The notes beneath the pieces are model-generated. The model was given only the letters and a program-made list of their open reading frames with translations, had not been told where the DNA came from and made no database searches. From Chryseobacterium arthrosphaerae (lineage in GTDB: Bacteria > Bacteroidota > Bacteroidia > Flavobacteriales > Weeksellaceae), in assembly GCF_001684965.1 (NCBI RefSeq), contig NZ_MAYG01000001.1, positions 682,001-746,000 on the forward strand: a DNA stretch of 64,000 nt, read 5' to 3'. The position numbers and the translations under genes are program-made. Below, in pieces: positions 1-8,276 of the stretch (positions are counted from its first letter, which is position 1; the number at the start of each line of letters is the position of its first letter).

Positions 1-369
1 GGACAGGCCGTTAATTTCGGAGGAAAAACAGTTCCTGCAGGTACCTACGGACTATTCATCGTTCCTACAGAAAAAGAATGGAAAGTGATCCTGAATAAAG
101 ACTTCCAGCAATGGGGCGCTTATACCTATGATCCTAAGCAGGATGTAGTAGACGTTACCGTACCGGTGAACAAACTGGCAGACAAGCAGGAGTGGTTTGA
201 AATTACCCTGAATCCTACAGACGAAAACTCTGGAAATCTTGTGATCAAGTGGGATATGGCTCAGGCTGAGGTTCCGTTGAAGCCATCCAAACTGGATACC
301 GTGATCAAGATTTCTGATAAACTGAAAGAAATCAAGAAAATAGAATCAGATTCCACTAAAAAAAGCTAG
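1..369 (+). CDS. DUF2911 domain protein, C-terminal part (cut by window start)
   Basis: The reading frame is open from base 1 and ends at a TAG at 367-369, so only the last 122 residues are present. The visible part carries the DUF2911 pattern: a stretch reading GQAVNFGGKTVPAGTYGLF, then a beta-rich region with WGAYTYDP, and a charged Lys/Ser-rich tail. DUF2911 proteins are exported Bacteroidetes proteins of unknown function, usually with a signal peptide that here would lie outside the window. The acetyltransferase gene starts one base after the stop, so the three genes 1-1266 are probably one transcript. Family call is fairly sure; role unknown. Confidence 0.75.
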   Translation, partial: GQAVNFGGKTVPAGTYGLFIVPTEKEWKVILNKDFQQWGAYTYDPKQDVVDVTVPVNKLADKQEWFEITLNPTDENSGNLVIKWDMAQAEVPLKPSKLDTVIKISDKLKEIKKIESDSTKKS

Positions 370-370
370 C

Positions 371-898
371 ATGAATTTTTCTGTTCAGACTGTTTTAGAG
401 AATGAAGAATATCAATTAATCCCCTTACAGCAAGGGGATTTTGAGTCTTTATATGAAGTAGCCTCCGATCCAAAGGTTTGGGAACAGCATCCCAACAAAG
501 ACCGGTACAAAAGGGAAGTGTTTGAAAGCTTTTTCAGAGGAGCTATGGAGAGTAAGGGAGCTTTTAAAATTGTAGAGAAAGCTACAGGAGATGTATTGGG
601 AAGCAGCCGCTATTATAATTTTGATGAAGCAGATCATCATATTTTCATCGGCTATACTTTTTACGGCACGAAATCCTGGGGAAAAGGCATCAATCCACAG
701 ATCAAAAAGCTGATGCTGGATTATATCTTCCAGTTTGTAGATAAGGTACATTTTCATATCGGGAAAGAGAACTTCCGCTCACAAACCGCTTTGGAAAGAT
801 TGGGAGGCATCAGGATTGCAGAAGAGGAGGTGGCTTATTTTGCCGAACCTACCCGTACTAATTTTGTATACGAAATCAAAAAAGAAAATTGGATATGA
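371..898 (+). CDS. GNAT-family N-acetyltransferase (RimJ/RimL type)
   Basis: A 175-residue protein with the layout of the RimJ/RimL branch of GNAT acetyltransferases: an N-terminal strand region (YQLIPLQQGDFESLYEVASDP), a central beta sheet, and the acetyl-CoA region around GKGINPQIKKLMLDYIF, followed by NFRSQTALERLGG, which is characteristic of this branch. It would transfer acetyl from acetyl-CoA to an amine or protein N terminus; the substrate cannot be told. The ATG lies one base after the stop of the DUF2911 gene, and its TGA overlaps the ATG of the cupin gene (ATGA), so all three look translationally coupled. Confidence 0.85.
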   Translation: MNFSVQTVLENEEYQLIPLQQGDFESLYEVASDPKVWEQHPNKDRYKREVFESFFRGAMESKGAFKIVEKATGDVLGSSRYYNFDEADHHIFIGYTFYGTKSWGKGINPQIKKLMLDYIFQFVDKVHFHIGKENFRSQTALERLGGIRIAEEEVAYFAEPTRTNFVYEIKKENWI

Positions 899-1266
899 AA
901 AAATATAAGATCCAGCAATCGCCGTTTGTAGTGCCTACTACGGATGGAAAGCTTATTGAGGAACATTGGGGAAATTCTACAGGCAATTCCAATGTTTCCA
1001 TTGCTCATATGGTGGCACCTCCGGATTGGAGTGAGCCTCACCAGACCCCTGAGTTTGATGAGTTCACCTACATTATTTCAGGGAAAAAACAGTTTGAAAT
1101 AGATGGTGAGATCGTTACACTGGAAAAAGGGCAGAGCATCCTGATTGAAAAAGGTGCCAGAATCCGGTACAGCAACCCGTTCTCAGAAGCTTGTGAATAC
1201 CTTGCGATCTGTCTTCCTGCGTTTTCTATGGAGCTGGTGAACAGGGAAGAGGAAGGAGTAGATTAG
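895..1266 (+). CDS. Cupin domain protein
   Basis: A 123-residue single-domain cupin. The first motif region reads SEPHQTPEFDEFTYIISG and the second EKGQSILIEKGARIRYSNP, giving the small beta-barrel of the cupin fold with possible metal ligands His, Glu and Asp. I chose ATG 895, which overlaps the stop of the acetyltransferase gene (ATGA); a TTG two codons upstream is possible but less likely. The protein is probably cytoplasmic because no signal peptide is visible. Ligand or reaction cannot be predicted. A strong hairpin follows directly and ends the transcript. Confidence 0.8.
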   Translation: MKKYKIQQSPFVVPTTDGKLIEEHWGNSTGNSNVSIAHMVAPPDWSEPHQTPEFDEFTYIISGKKQFEIDGEIVTLEKGQSILIEKGARIRYSNPFSEACEYLAICLPAFSMELVNREEEGVD

Positions 1267-1276
1267 TATATAATAT

Positions 1277-1310
1277 AACAATGTACCAATTTTGATATTG
1301 GTACATTGTT
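1277..1310. terminator. Bidirectional terminator hairpin between convergent genes
   Basis: A perfect 14-bp inverted repeat (AACAATGTACCAAT and its complement) with a 6-nt loop lies between the converging cupin gene and the dienelactone hydrolase gene. T-rich sequence is modest on both sides, so it may work as a bidirectional terminator or as a transcript-end stabiliser. Confidence 0.75.
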
Positions 1311-1320
1311 ACACTGAGTT

Positions 1321-2064
1321 TTATTTCAGTATTTCTTTCAGGAACATCAGCGTATGGTTCCATGCTCTCTTAGCCATCACTTCATTATAATCCGGAGACT
1401 TCGGATCGGTGAAGGTATGTTTTGAGTGGGCATACGTGATGATCTGCCAGTCTGCATTTCCGTCATTCATTTCTTTGATCAGGTTGTTGTAATCCTCAGG
1501 GGTTACGCCTCTGTCGTCAGCTGGGTTTTCAACCAGGATTTTAGCAGTAAGTTTTTCATTTTTTCTGCTCTGATCTCTGCCCAGGCTTCCGTGAATGGAA
1601 ACAACGCCTGCAACAGGCAGATTTCCTCTTGCGGATTCCAAAGCACCGGTTCCCCCGAAACAATACCCGATGACCGCTGTCTTATCAGCTATCGCTCCGT
1701 TTTTCTTCAGCTGCTCTAATGCCAGCGAAATCCGTTTTTGGTATTCCTGGTAATTCTGTTTGTAATAACCAGAGCTTTTGGCTGCAGATTCATTATCTGC
1801 CGGGATCTTGCCTTCGCCATAAATATCGGCAATGAAGGCAATATAACCTTGTTTTTCCAGCTCTATGGCTGCTGTTTTGGCTTCTTCATCAATCCCTTTC
1901 CAGGCTGGGAGAATCAGTACTCCCGGAAGTTTTTTTCCTGCATTTGATGTGATCAGGCCGTTCAGTTTCTGTGGGCCGTCCTGATAGGTTACTGTTTTGA
2001 GCTTCTGGCTGAAAAGAGTTCCTGAAGCTACCATCAATGTGGTGAGTAAAATGGATCGTATCAT
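1321..2064 (-). CDS. Dienelactone hydrolase family protein, exported
   Basis: From ATG at 2064 the product is 247 residues: a signal peptide (about 1-19, MIRSILLTTLMVASGTLFSQ), then an alpha/beta hydrolase of the dienelactone hydrolase family. The nucleophile motif GYCFGG at 133-138 carries Cys135, as in true dienelactone hydrolases, and candidate partners are the Asp pair in NPADDRG (183/184) and His216 in HSKHTF. A longer frame upstream would put 20 extra polar residues before the signal peptide, so the internal Met is the better start. It probably hydrolyses esters or lactones in the periplasm; the substrate is unknown. Confidence 0.85.
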   Translation of the reverse strand: MIRSILLTTLMVASGTLFSQKLKTVTYQDGPQKLNGLITSNAGKKLPGVLILPAWKGIDEEAKTAAIELEKQGYIAFIADIYGEGKIPADNESAAKSSGYYKQNYQEYQKRISLALEQLKKNGAIADKTAVIGYCFGGTGALESARGNLPVAGVVSIHGSLGRDQSRKNEKLTAKILVENPADDRGVTPEDYNNLIKEMNDGNADWQIITYAHSKHTFTDPKSPDYNEVMAKRAWNHTLMFLKEILK

Positions 2065-2178
2065 ATCGTTATTTTGTAATGGTAAGGTGAAATTTTTTTT
2101 CTTATATCTATAAGAAATCCTCAACTAAATTACTTAAAATAACTTAATTGAGGATGAAATATATTGTATATAAAATCA

Positions 2179-2790
2179 TTACATTTTTACCCCTAAAACA
2201 GTAAGCTCCTGCTCAAGATTGGTATCGAGTGTTACATGAATGGTTGCAAAACCTAACGACCGGGCCATTTCAATATTCTTTGGATTGTCATCAATAAAAA
2301 CAGATTCACCGGCCTGTATATGGTATCTTTCTAATAGGATGTGCCAGATTGCAGGATCAGGTTTGATGAGTTTTTCTGTGCCCGAAACAACAATTTTACC
2401 ATCAAAAATCTGGAAAAAATCATAATTTTCCAACGCATAAGGAAACGTTTCTGCAGACCAGTTTGTCAAACCGAATAACTGATAATCCGTATTCTTCAGT
2501 TTTCTTAAAACATCTACATTCTGAGGAATGTCACTCTTCAGCATCACCGTCCAGTTATCATAGTAAGCTCTGATCTCTTTTTCCCATTCAGGGAATTTTT
2601 TTATCTGAATTTCAGTCCCTTCCGATAGGCTTCTTCCTCTGTCCTGTTCAATATTCCATTCATCCTGAGCGATATTTTCCAGAAAATATTCCATTTTATC
2701 GTCATCATTGAAGTAATCTTTAAAGAAATATCTTGGGTTCCAGTCCATTAATACACCACCAAAATCGAATATAATGTTTTTTATTTTCAT
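2179..2790 (-). CDS. HAD-superfamily phosphatase (subfamily IA, YihX-like)
   Basis: A 203-residue haloacid-dehalogenase fold hydrolase. Motif I is IIFDFGGVLMDWNP with nucleophile Asp9; the +2 position is Gly rather than the usual Asp, which is common in the YihX/epoxide-hydrolase-like branch. Motif II is LFGLTNWS (Thr109/Asn110), motif III Lys143 in IKPDP, and motif IV VFIDDNPKN (Asp167/Asp168). It likely removes phosphate from a small sugar phosphate or similar metabolite in the cytoplasm. It lies on the minus strand between the dienelactone hydrolase and the HsdR-N-like gene, possibly transcribed from upstream. Confidence 0.85.
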   Translation of the reverse strand: MKIKNIIFDFGGVLMDWNPRYFFKDYFNDDDKMEYFLENIAQDEWNIEQDRGRSLSEGTEIQIKKFPEWEKEIRAYYDNWTVMLKSDIPQNVDVLRKLKNTDYQLFGLTNWSAETFPYALENYDFFQIFDGKIVVSGTEKLIKPDPAIWHILLERYHIQAGESVFIDDNPKNIEMARSLGFATIHVTLDTNLEQELTVLGVKM

Positions 2791-2823
2791 AATAATTACT
2801 ATTGCTGTGAATTCCTGTTTTTT

Positions 2824-3255
2824 TTATTCCGGTCTGTAAAACCGGTACTGCCCATCTTCATAATAAGCATTGATATGCTGCAATCCGTTGGTCAGGATAA
2901 TTTCCCTGGCTCCGATAATGGAATTATACCTGGCGGTCTGCTCAAATGTTTTTTCGGTTAATTTGATCTGGGGAGCTTTACATTCGATCAGGACTACGGG
3001 TTCTGTTTTTTCAGTAATCAGCAGATCAACTCTCTTGGTAAGACCGTTCAGAACGATCTTTTTTTCCGTGATCAGTGCTGAGGTAGAATAGGATTTTACC
3101 GTAAGATAATAGTGGACCCAGTGCTGTCTTACCCATTCCTCAGGAGTGAGCAGAAGATAAGTTTTACGAACCAAATCATAAATAAAAAACTTATCTTTGT
3201 CTTTCTTGAATTTAAAATCAAAAGTTTCCTGAAAATTCAGTTTTGGAAGTTCCAT
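2824..3255 (-). CDS. HsdR N-terminal-like (nuclease-fold) protein
   Basis: From ATG at 3255 the product is 143 residues and matches the stand-alone type I restriction enzyme R N-terminal domain family (HSDR_N_2). Visible features are a conserved N-terminal block (DLVRKTYLLLTPEEWVRQHWVHYY) and the PD-(D/E)xK-like core, RVDLLITE followed by VLIECKAP, giving Asp and E-x-K. It is not near hsdM or hsdS, so it is not part of a restriction system here; its role in Bacteroidetes is unknown. Its start codon is only 7 bp from the divergent holA start. Confidence 0.75.
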   Translation of the reverse strand: MELPKLNFQETFDFKFKKDKDKFFIYDLVRKTYLLLTPEEWVRQHWVHYYLTVKSYSTSALITEKKIVLNGLTKRVDLLITEKTEPVVLIECKAPQIKLTEKTFEQTARYNSIIGAREIILTNGLQHINAYYEDGQYRFYRPE

Positions 3256-3262
3256 TAATAAG

Positions 3263-4300
3263 ATGAAAGAATTAGATTTAATCCTCAAAAATATTAAAAA
3301 TAAAGAAGTTTTACCTATTTATTTTTTTCACGGAGAAGAAGCCTACTTTATTGACCTTGCCGTAAAAGCCCTTGAACACAATTTCCTGGAGGAAGATGAA
3401 AAAGCTTTCAACCAAACCGTTACTTACGGAAAAGATACTTCTTATCAGGAAGTGCTTTCTCTGGCAAGACAGTTTCCGATGATGGGTGATAAGCAGGTGA
3501 TCATTGTGAAGGAGGCCCAGGATCTGAAATTTAATGAAGAGGAAAACAGGATTCTGGAAGCTTATGTAGAAAATCCCGTACCTTCTACTGTACTGGTTTT
3601 TGCCCATAAACACAAAAAACTGGACAGCAGAAAAAAAGCGGCCAAGGCCCTGGATAAAGCCAAAGCACTTTTTCTGAGCGAATCGGTAAAGGACGGAAAT
3701 CTTCCCAAATGGATTGCTGATGAATGTACCAGGCTCAACATCAAAACAGCACCCAATATTTCCCACCTTCTGGCAGAATATCTCGGGAATGACCTTTCAA
3801 GAATTGCCAATGAACTGAACAAGCTGAAGATCATCCTTAAAGAAAATGAAGTGCTGGACGGAACGATTATTGAAAATCATATCGGGATCAGTAAAGAATA
3901 CAATATTTTTGAGCTTCAGAAAGCTTTAGGAACCAAAAATGCCAATGCAGCCTTTAAGATTGCTCATTTTATGGGAAAGAATCCTAAAAACAACCCTTTT
4001 GTAATGATGCTTGCAAGCCTTTACAACTATTTTTCTAACGTCATTATTTACCAGACCATGGCAGGGCAGCCTCAGCAGACGATTGCCTCCCAGATGGGCG
4101 TTCATCCTTATTTCATCAAAGATTATGCGGAAAGTGCAAGACTGTATCCTTTAAAACATGCGACAAGGGTCATTTCTATTCTAAGGGAGTTTGATATGAA
4201 AGGAAAAGGACTGGGAGCTGTGAATATGGGAGAAGCAGAGCTGATCAAAGAACTGGTCTATAAGATCATTAATGTGGATAAGATCAAGATGAAAGTATAG
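3263..4300 (+). CDS. holA: DNA polymerase III subunit delta
   Basis: A 345-residue protein of the size and layout of the delta subunit of the clamp loader: domain I begins PIYFFHGEEAYFIDLAVKAL, followed by the degenerate AAA+ core (QFPMMGDKQVIIVKEAQDL) and the helical domain (LAEYLGNDLSRIANELNKL) and a C-terminal collar region. Delta opens the sliding clamp by binding the beta ring during replication. It lacks a real Walker A, as expected. The gene is divergent from the HsdR-N-like gene with a 7-bp gap. Confident call. Confidence 0.93.
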   Translation: MKELDLILKNIKNKEVLPIYFFHGEEAYFIDLAVKALEHNFLEEDEKAFNQTVTYGKDTSYQEVLSLARQFPMMGDKQVIIVKEAQDLKFNEEENRILEAYVENPVPSTVLVFAHKHKKLDSRKKAAKALDKAKALFLSESVKDGNLPKWIADECTRLNIKTAPNISHLLAEYLGNDLSRIANELNKLKIILKENEVLDGTIIENHIGISKEYNIFELQKALGTKNANAAFKIAHFMGKNPKNNPFVMMLASLYNYFSNVIIYQTMAGQPQQTIASQMGVHPYFIKDYAESARLYPLKHATRVISILREFDMKGKGLGAVNMGEAELIKELVYKIINVDKIKMKV

Positions 4301-4513
4301 TGAGGAGATGATGGATCTAGACGGAGAGATGATAGATAAGGTACAGATGTTTTTATTGATCAGCTTTAACCCGTATCTGTCTTCCAACCCTTCATTGACA
4401 ATCCGCATATCTGATATTGACAAGTATCATTAAAATAACTTTAAAAAGACGGTAAAAATTACGAAATTAGCGGTCTTAATTAAATTAAAATCTTTTTTCG
4501 AACAAAATAAATT

Positions 4514-5455
4514 ATGGAGCAAAACATTTTAGATTGTGTGATCGTAGGATCCGGGCCTTCTGGTTTCACAGCTGCTATCTATGCAGCAAGAGCAGACTTA
4601 AAACCTGAATTGTATACAGGTCTGGAGCCGGGCGGACAATTAACAACCACTACGGAAGTTGATAACTTTCCAGGGTATCCGGCCGGGATTACAGGTCCTG
4701 AAATGATGATGGATCTGCAAAAACAGGCAGAAAGATTTGAAACAAAGGTACATTATGAAATGATCACCAAAGCTGAATTCTCTAAAGAAAGAGGCGGTGT
4801 TCACAAACTATATGCAGGAAACAAAGAGATTCTTGCCAAAACAGTTATCATCTCTACAGGAGCTACGGCAAAATATCTGGGCCTTGAAGACGAGAAAAAA
4901 TATGCAGGAGGCGGGGTTTCTGCCTGTGCTACATGTGATGGCTTCTTCTACAGAGGAAAAGACGTGGTAGTAGTAGGTGCAGGTGATACGGCGGCTGAAG
5001 AAGCCACTTATCTTGCCAAATTATGTAAGAAAGTTACCATGCTGGTAAGAAAAGATGTTTTCAGAGCTTCAAAAGCAATGATCCACAGAGTGGAAAATAC
5101 TCCGAATATCGAAGTGAAATTCCACCACGAGCTGATCGGTATTGAAGGTGAAAACAGCCTGGTAGAAAGAGCAGTGATCATCAACAACCAGACTCAGGAA
5201 AAATCTACAGTGGATGTGGAAGGGATCTTCATCGCTATCGGTCACAAGCCGAATACGGATATCTTCACAGGCCAGGTAGATCTTGATGAGAACGGCTATA
5301 TTCTTACAGAAAAAGGATCTTCAAGAACCAATCTTCCGGGAGTATTTGCTGCAGGAGATGTACAGGATCATATCTACAGACAGGCTATTACTGCTGCAGG
5401 AAGCGGGTGCATGGCTGCAATGGATGCGGAGAAATACTTAGCTGAATTGCATTAA
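4514..5455 (+). CDS. trxB: Thioredoxin-disulfide reductase
   Basis: A 313-residue flavoprotein with the FAD-binding motif VGSGPSGFTAAIYAARA near the N terminus, the redox-active CATC pair (Cys138 and Cys141, in SACATCDGFFYRG), the NADPH-binding motif VVVVGAGDTAAEEA at about 151-164, and the C-terminal FAD motif GVFAAGDVQD. It passes electrons from NADPH to thioredoxin in the cytoplasm. Length and motifs are normal for the low-molecular-weight bacterial enzyme. It appears to be a single-gene transcript; the 213 bp before it hold no recognised gene. Confidence 0.96.
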   Translation: MEQNILDCVIVGSGPSGFTAAIYAARADLKPELYTGLEPGGQLTTTTEVDNFPGYPAGITGPEMMMDLQKQAERFETKVHYEMITKAEFSKERGGVHKLYAGNKEILAKTVIISTGATAKYLGLEDEKKYAGGGVSACATCDGFFYRGKDVVVVGAGDTAAEEATYLAKLCKKVTMLVRKDVFRASKAMIHRVENTPNIEVKFHHELIGIEGENSLVERAVIINNQTQEKSTVDVEGIFIAIGHKPNTDIFTGQVDLDENGYILTEKGSSRTNLPGVFAAGDVQDHIYRQAITAAGSGCMAAMDAEKYLAELH

Positions 5456-5478
5456 TATTCAGTTTTTAAAAATAATAT

Positions 5479-5503
5479 AAAGCGTGCCTTAGGGTGCGCT
5501 TTT
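5479..5503 (+). terminator. Probable terminator of trxB
   Basis: AAAGCG pairs with CGCTTT around an interrupted inner stem (CC/GG) and is followed by a T-rich stretch. It begins about 23 bp after the trxB stop. The stem is short, so confidence is moderate. Confidence 0.5.
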
Positions 5504-5545
5504 CTTTTGGACGTATCGCAGTTCAGTTAGATTTTTATCTTCTTT

Positions 5546-5818
5546 GTTAAACGCAAAGGCGCAAGTTTTTTTTCTAACTTGATGTATATTTTAAGGCGCA
5601 AGAAAATCAGAGATTTTCAGCAAGAGTTTACGTGATTTTTACAACTGTAATCTATGTTTCTATGTTGTTTATTTTTTCAACCGCAGAGACATAGTTTTTT
5701 ATTTTGTATAAATTATTTGTACTCATGGCAGTTATAAATGGCCTTAATTTTATCGGAGATAAAATCCTTGCGCCTTAAAAAGCATTCTTTTAATATTACT
5801 TGCGCCTTTGCGATTAAC
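5546..5818. repeat. Nested palindromic element, MITE- or REP-like
   Basis: Three inverted pairs are nested around one centre in a spacer without genes. The outer arms (5546-5566 and 5798-5818) share CGCAAAGGCGCAAGT with 20 of 21 positions complementary. The inner arms (5589-5602 and 5767-5780) are a perfect TTTTAAGGCGCAAG pair. The central arms (5652-5667 and 5678-5694) share CTATGTNTCT and GGTTG-like ends. The GGCGCAAG core appears four times. The whole 273 bp could fold into one long hairpin. No coding frame or transposase is visible, so it looks like a non-autonomous element. Confidence 0.7.
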
Positions 5819-5993
5819 CAACCCATACATAATATTTAATACAAATATTTCATTGGATTTATAAAACAGGTAATAAAAACATTAATATATTTACAGACTT
5901 TTAGACCCTTAAGTTTTTAGAGCGAGATGTATGCTAACAGAACACCTAAACCTTGTGAAAATCTCAGTTTTCACTAAATAAAAACGGATAAAA

Positions 5994-6371
5994 ATGAAAA
6001 AAGTAACAGCCATCGGAGGAATCTTCTTCAAGTGTAAAGATCCTGAACAGGTAAACGATTGGTATAAAACCCATTTGGGAGTAGAAACCAGCCCATATGG
6101 AACCAAATTCGACTGGAGAGAAACAGACTCCGAAAAAAAGGGATATACCTTATGGAGCCCGTTCAAAGAATCTACCCAGTATTTTGAGCCTTCGGAGAAA
6201 GACTTTATGATCAATTACCACGTAGCAAATATTGAAGCACTGGTAGAAGAATTAAAAAAAGAAGGAGTTACCGTCCTGGATGAGATCGCCACTTATGAAT
6301 ATGGAAAATTTGTTCATATCATGGATCCGGAAGGCAATAAAATTGAATTGTTCGAACCGGCAGGAGAGTAA
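5994..6371 (+). CDS. VOC (glyoxalase/bleomycin resistance) family protein
   Basis: A 125-residue protein with two beta-alpha-beta-beta-beta halves typical of the vicinal oxygen chelate fold: the first half starts AIGGIFFKCKDPEQVNDWYKTHLGV, the second NYHVANIEALVEELKKEGV and ends GKFVHIMDPEGNKIELFEP, where the final Glu is a usual metal ligand. Enzyme activity (lyase, dioxygenase, isomerase) cannot be told from the sequence. It seems to be a single gene after the palindromic element. Four other VOC genes lie in this window and are only distantly alike. Confidence 0.85.
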   Translation: MKKVTAIGGIFFKCKDPEQVNDWYKTHLGVETSPYGTKFDWRETDSEKKGYTLWSPFKESTQYFEPSEKDFMINYHVANIEALVEELKKEGVTVLDEIATYEYGKFVHIMDPEGNKIELFEPAGE

Positions 6372-6625
6372 AAGGGTGATGGTTTTACCCATACACCTTT
6401 TCCCATTGTCATTCAGGCGTAGGAAAAATCCCAGACATTTATAAGGTTTTTCCTACATCAGATGACTGTTTACAGTATTTGTATAATGCTTAATCCAGAA
6501 TATAAATTTTCTTCTCCTTAAGATTGAACCCCAGTTTTTACCAAGCCAGTTGATGCCCGTTGATGGTCATAAATGTCTTCATACTTCAGATAAAATTCCT
6601 ACATTTAGCAACTAATCAAAAAAAT

Positions 6626-6838
6626 ATGGAAACAAAAGTCATCAAAATAACACACGTTACCGGAACCTACACCATTGAAGCTCCCCACGGACAGCTCAAT
6701 GACCTGAAAACCCAACTGGACAAATGCCTGAACGATGAGCAGGGAGCCATTGTAATAAAAGGTAAGGATGGAGATCAGTTTGTATACCCTTCCGATCTTT
6801 TAAAAAACAGCTTCATCGCAATAGTTGACAGAGAATAG
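6626..6838 (+). CDS. Small hypothetical protein (70 aa)
   Basis: From ATG 6626 (METKVIKITHVTG) the product is 70 residues, without signal peptide or membrane segment. It is a mix of beta-strand-like and one helical stretch (GQLNDLKTQLDKCLNDE), ending in YPSDLLKNSFIAIVD. An upstream in-frame ATG would add 22 hydrophobic residues that do not look like a signal peptide, and the AT-rich spacer just before METK fits a Bacteroidetes start better. I do not recognise the family; coding character (charge pattern, codon use) suggests a real gene. Confidence 0.6.
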   Translation: METKVIKITHVTGTYTIEAPHGQLNDLKTQLDKCLNDEQGAIVIKGKDGDQFVYPSDLLKNSFIAIVDRE

Positions 6839-6945
6839 AGACATTAATATTACCTTACAGGGAATAGTTAAATATTTTATGTAAAATAATTCCCTTGATT
6901 TCTAGTCTATTATTAAGTTTTGTTAAAATTTATGTTCTAAAAGTT

Positions 6946-6975
6946 TTGCAGGAATTAAAAATCGTTCTATATTTG
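6946..6975 (+). promoter_or_regulatory. Promoter of tRNA-Ser (TTG-N19-TATATTTG)
   Basis: TTG at 6946-6948 and TATATTTG at 6968-6975 are separated by 19 bp and match the Bacteroidetes housekeeping consensus exactly (TTG, then TAnnTTTG). Transcription would start near 6981, about 30 bp before the tRNA. Confidence 0.8.
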
Positions 6976-7009
6976 CACCACTGAAAACAACGGTATTACC
7001 GGAGTTTAA

Positions 7010-7094
7010 GGAGAGTTGGCAGAGTGGTCGATTGCGGCAGTCTTGAAAACTGTTGACTGTAACAGGTCCGGGGGTTCGAATCCCTCACTCTCCG
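7010..7094 (+). tRNA. tRNA-Ser (anticodon UGA)
   Basis: An 85-nt class II tRNA. The acceptor stem pairs GGAGAGT with ACTCTCC, discriminator G. The anticodon loop is CTTGAAA (anticodon TGA), flanked by a GCAGT-type stem. A long variable arm follows, and the T arm contains GGTTCGAATCC. The long variable arm and the anticodon both show serine. CCA is not encoded (the next bases are CAG). Confidence 0.96.
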
Positions 7095-7100
7095 CAGAAA

Positions 7101-7130
7101 AACCTTCAGATTTTATCTGAAGGTTTTTTT
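7101..7130 (+). terminator. Rho-independent terminator of tRNA-Ser
   Basis: A perfect 11-bp stem (AACCTTCAGAT and its complement) with a 3-nt loop, followed by seven T. It begins 7 bp after the tRNA. Confidence 0.9.
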
Positions 7131-7652
7131 ATTTTTTAGCCATAAGGATTTTTAAGGAAGAATGGATGCTTCGCCGTTAAAGAAGGTGCATGCCTATATC
7201 CGCTTCATAAGAATCAATGAAATTGATTCCATTCTTTGCCTCCTTAAAAACCAGCAGTTTCAACAATAAAATCTTTGCGTTAATTCAATTCCATCAATAC
7301 AGATAATACTATTCCCCAACTTTTGTACCCTGTCCGAAGTATCTGGCTTTAAGAATTTAAAACATTCAATTAAGAATCAGAATAAATTTTGGAAAATTAA
7401 AAAATAGTGGCCCGGTCATGAATACTGATATCAGTTGTAGGGCCGTTCAACAATTTCCTTACGCATCAGGATACTTTTACCGGTGTAAGATTGTAATAAT
7501 AATCAGCTGTTAGATTGAATATCCGTAAACTTTATGATGACAATACTTGATCAATGATGAAAAAGGCTTTGGTAATGTCAGATAATGTTATTAAATTTAT
7601 AATGAGTTCCTGAATCACAATATTTTATTACACCTCTTTAAATTTATTAATC
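7131..7652. other. Spacer between tRNA-Ser and the pilin-like cluster, no gene seen
   Basis: About 520 bp with no credible reading frame. The only structures noticed are a short dyad GAATCAAT-gaa-ATTGATTC at 7211-7229 and AT-rich sequence before the first pilin-like gene. The TGTAGTG motif array found before the later three pilin genes is absent here, apart from one TGTAGGG at 7436-7442. Confidence 0.5.
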
Positions 7653-8195
7653 ATGAAAAAAAAGATCTTTATCTCTGCGCTGTCTCTGGGAGCAATTGTC
7701 CTGGGAACCCAACAGGTTATGGCACAAAATTCAGAGCGGGTGAGTACATCAGTAAATATTATTTTATCGGACGTTATTGCTATGGACATTGGCTCTGCTG
7801 CTTCAGAGGGAGCTGTAGATTTTAATTATGCGAATACAAAAGATTACAATTCACCGAAAAATATTACCGTTCCCAATAGTTTAGTCATCATTTCATCCAA
7901 AAATTTTGATGTAAAAGTAAAATCTGAAGGGACACACTTTGTAAGCGGAGCAAACTTAATTCCTGTAGATATATTACAGGTAAAAGCAATACCGGGCGGA
8001 AGCCTGGTAGGAACCCTGAATGAGGTTACTTTATCTGCAAATGATCAGGTGCTGGTGAGTAATGCAAGTTTAGGTACCAGACAGTCTTTAAATATTGCTT
8101 ACTCCATTTCGGCAGAAAATGCATCCAGGGTTCTTCTGGGAAAACCCCATGGAACTTACACACAGAAAATAACGTATACTGCCACTGCATTGTAA
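7653..8195 (+). CDS. Pilin-like secreted protein, divergent paralogue
   Basis: A 180-residue protein with a signal peptide cleaved after MAQ (about residue 25). The mature part is a single beta-sandwich-like domain paralogous to the three proteins that follow: shared blocks are VNIILSDVIAMDIGS, VDFNYANTKDYNSPKNI, NFDVKVKSEG, LIPVDILQVKA, and the C-terminal strand GTYTQKITYTATAL. It has no Cys. The pattern (secreted, about 155 mature residues, final GTYxxxxxYxATAL strand next to a chaperone gene) recalls spore-coat-U/Csu-type and DUF4402 fibre subunits, but I cannot prove the fold. It is separated from the next copy by a strong hairpin, so it may be expressed on its own. Confidence 0.75.
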   Translation: MKKKIFISALSLGAIVLGTQQVMAQNSERVSTSVNIILSDVIAMDIGSAASEGAVDFNYANTKDYNSPKNITVPNSLVIISSKNFDVKVKSEGTHFVSGANLIPVDILQVKAIPGGSLVGTLNEVTLSANDQVLVSNASLGTRQSLNIAYSISAENASRVLLGKPHGTYTQKITYTATAL

Positions 8196-8210
8196 ATAAA
8201 ATACCAATCC

Positions 8211-8258
8211 AAACAGAAAGCCCTCAATACTGTCAAAAGTATTGAGGGCTTTCTGTTT
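8211..8258 (+). terminator. Terminator after first pilin-like gene
   Basis: A perfect 21-bp stem (8211-8231 with 8238-8258, core CCCTCAATACT) with a 6-nt loop. It starts 15 bp after the stop codon. The stem is unusually long; related hairpins with the same CCCTCA core follow the second and third genes of the cluster. Confidence 0.85.
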
Positions 8259-8276
8259 AGGCCCAATGTGTAATGC

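Noticed and set aside
2824-3255. Part of a restriction-modification or defence island
   Set aside because: Only the stand-alone HsdR-N-like domain is present, next to holA; no methylase, specificity or helicase gene is near.
3311-3766. 151-codon minus-strand frame in holA
   Set aside because: Shadow of a well-supported gene; Phe/Lys-rich without family likeness.
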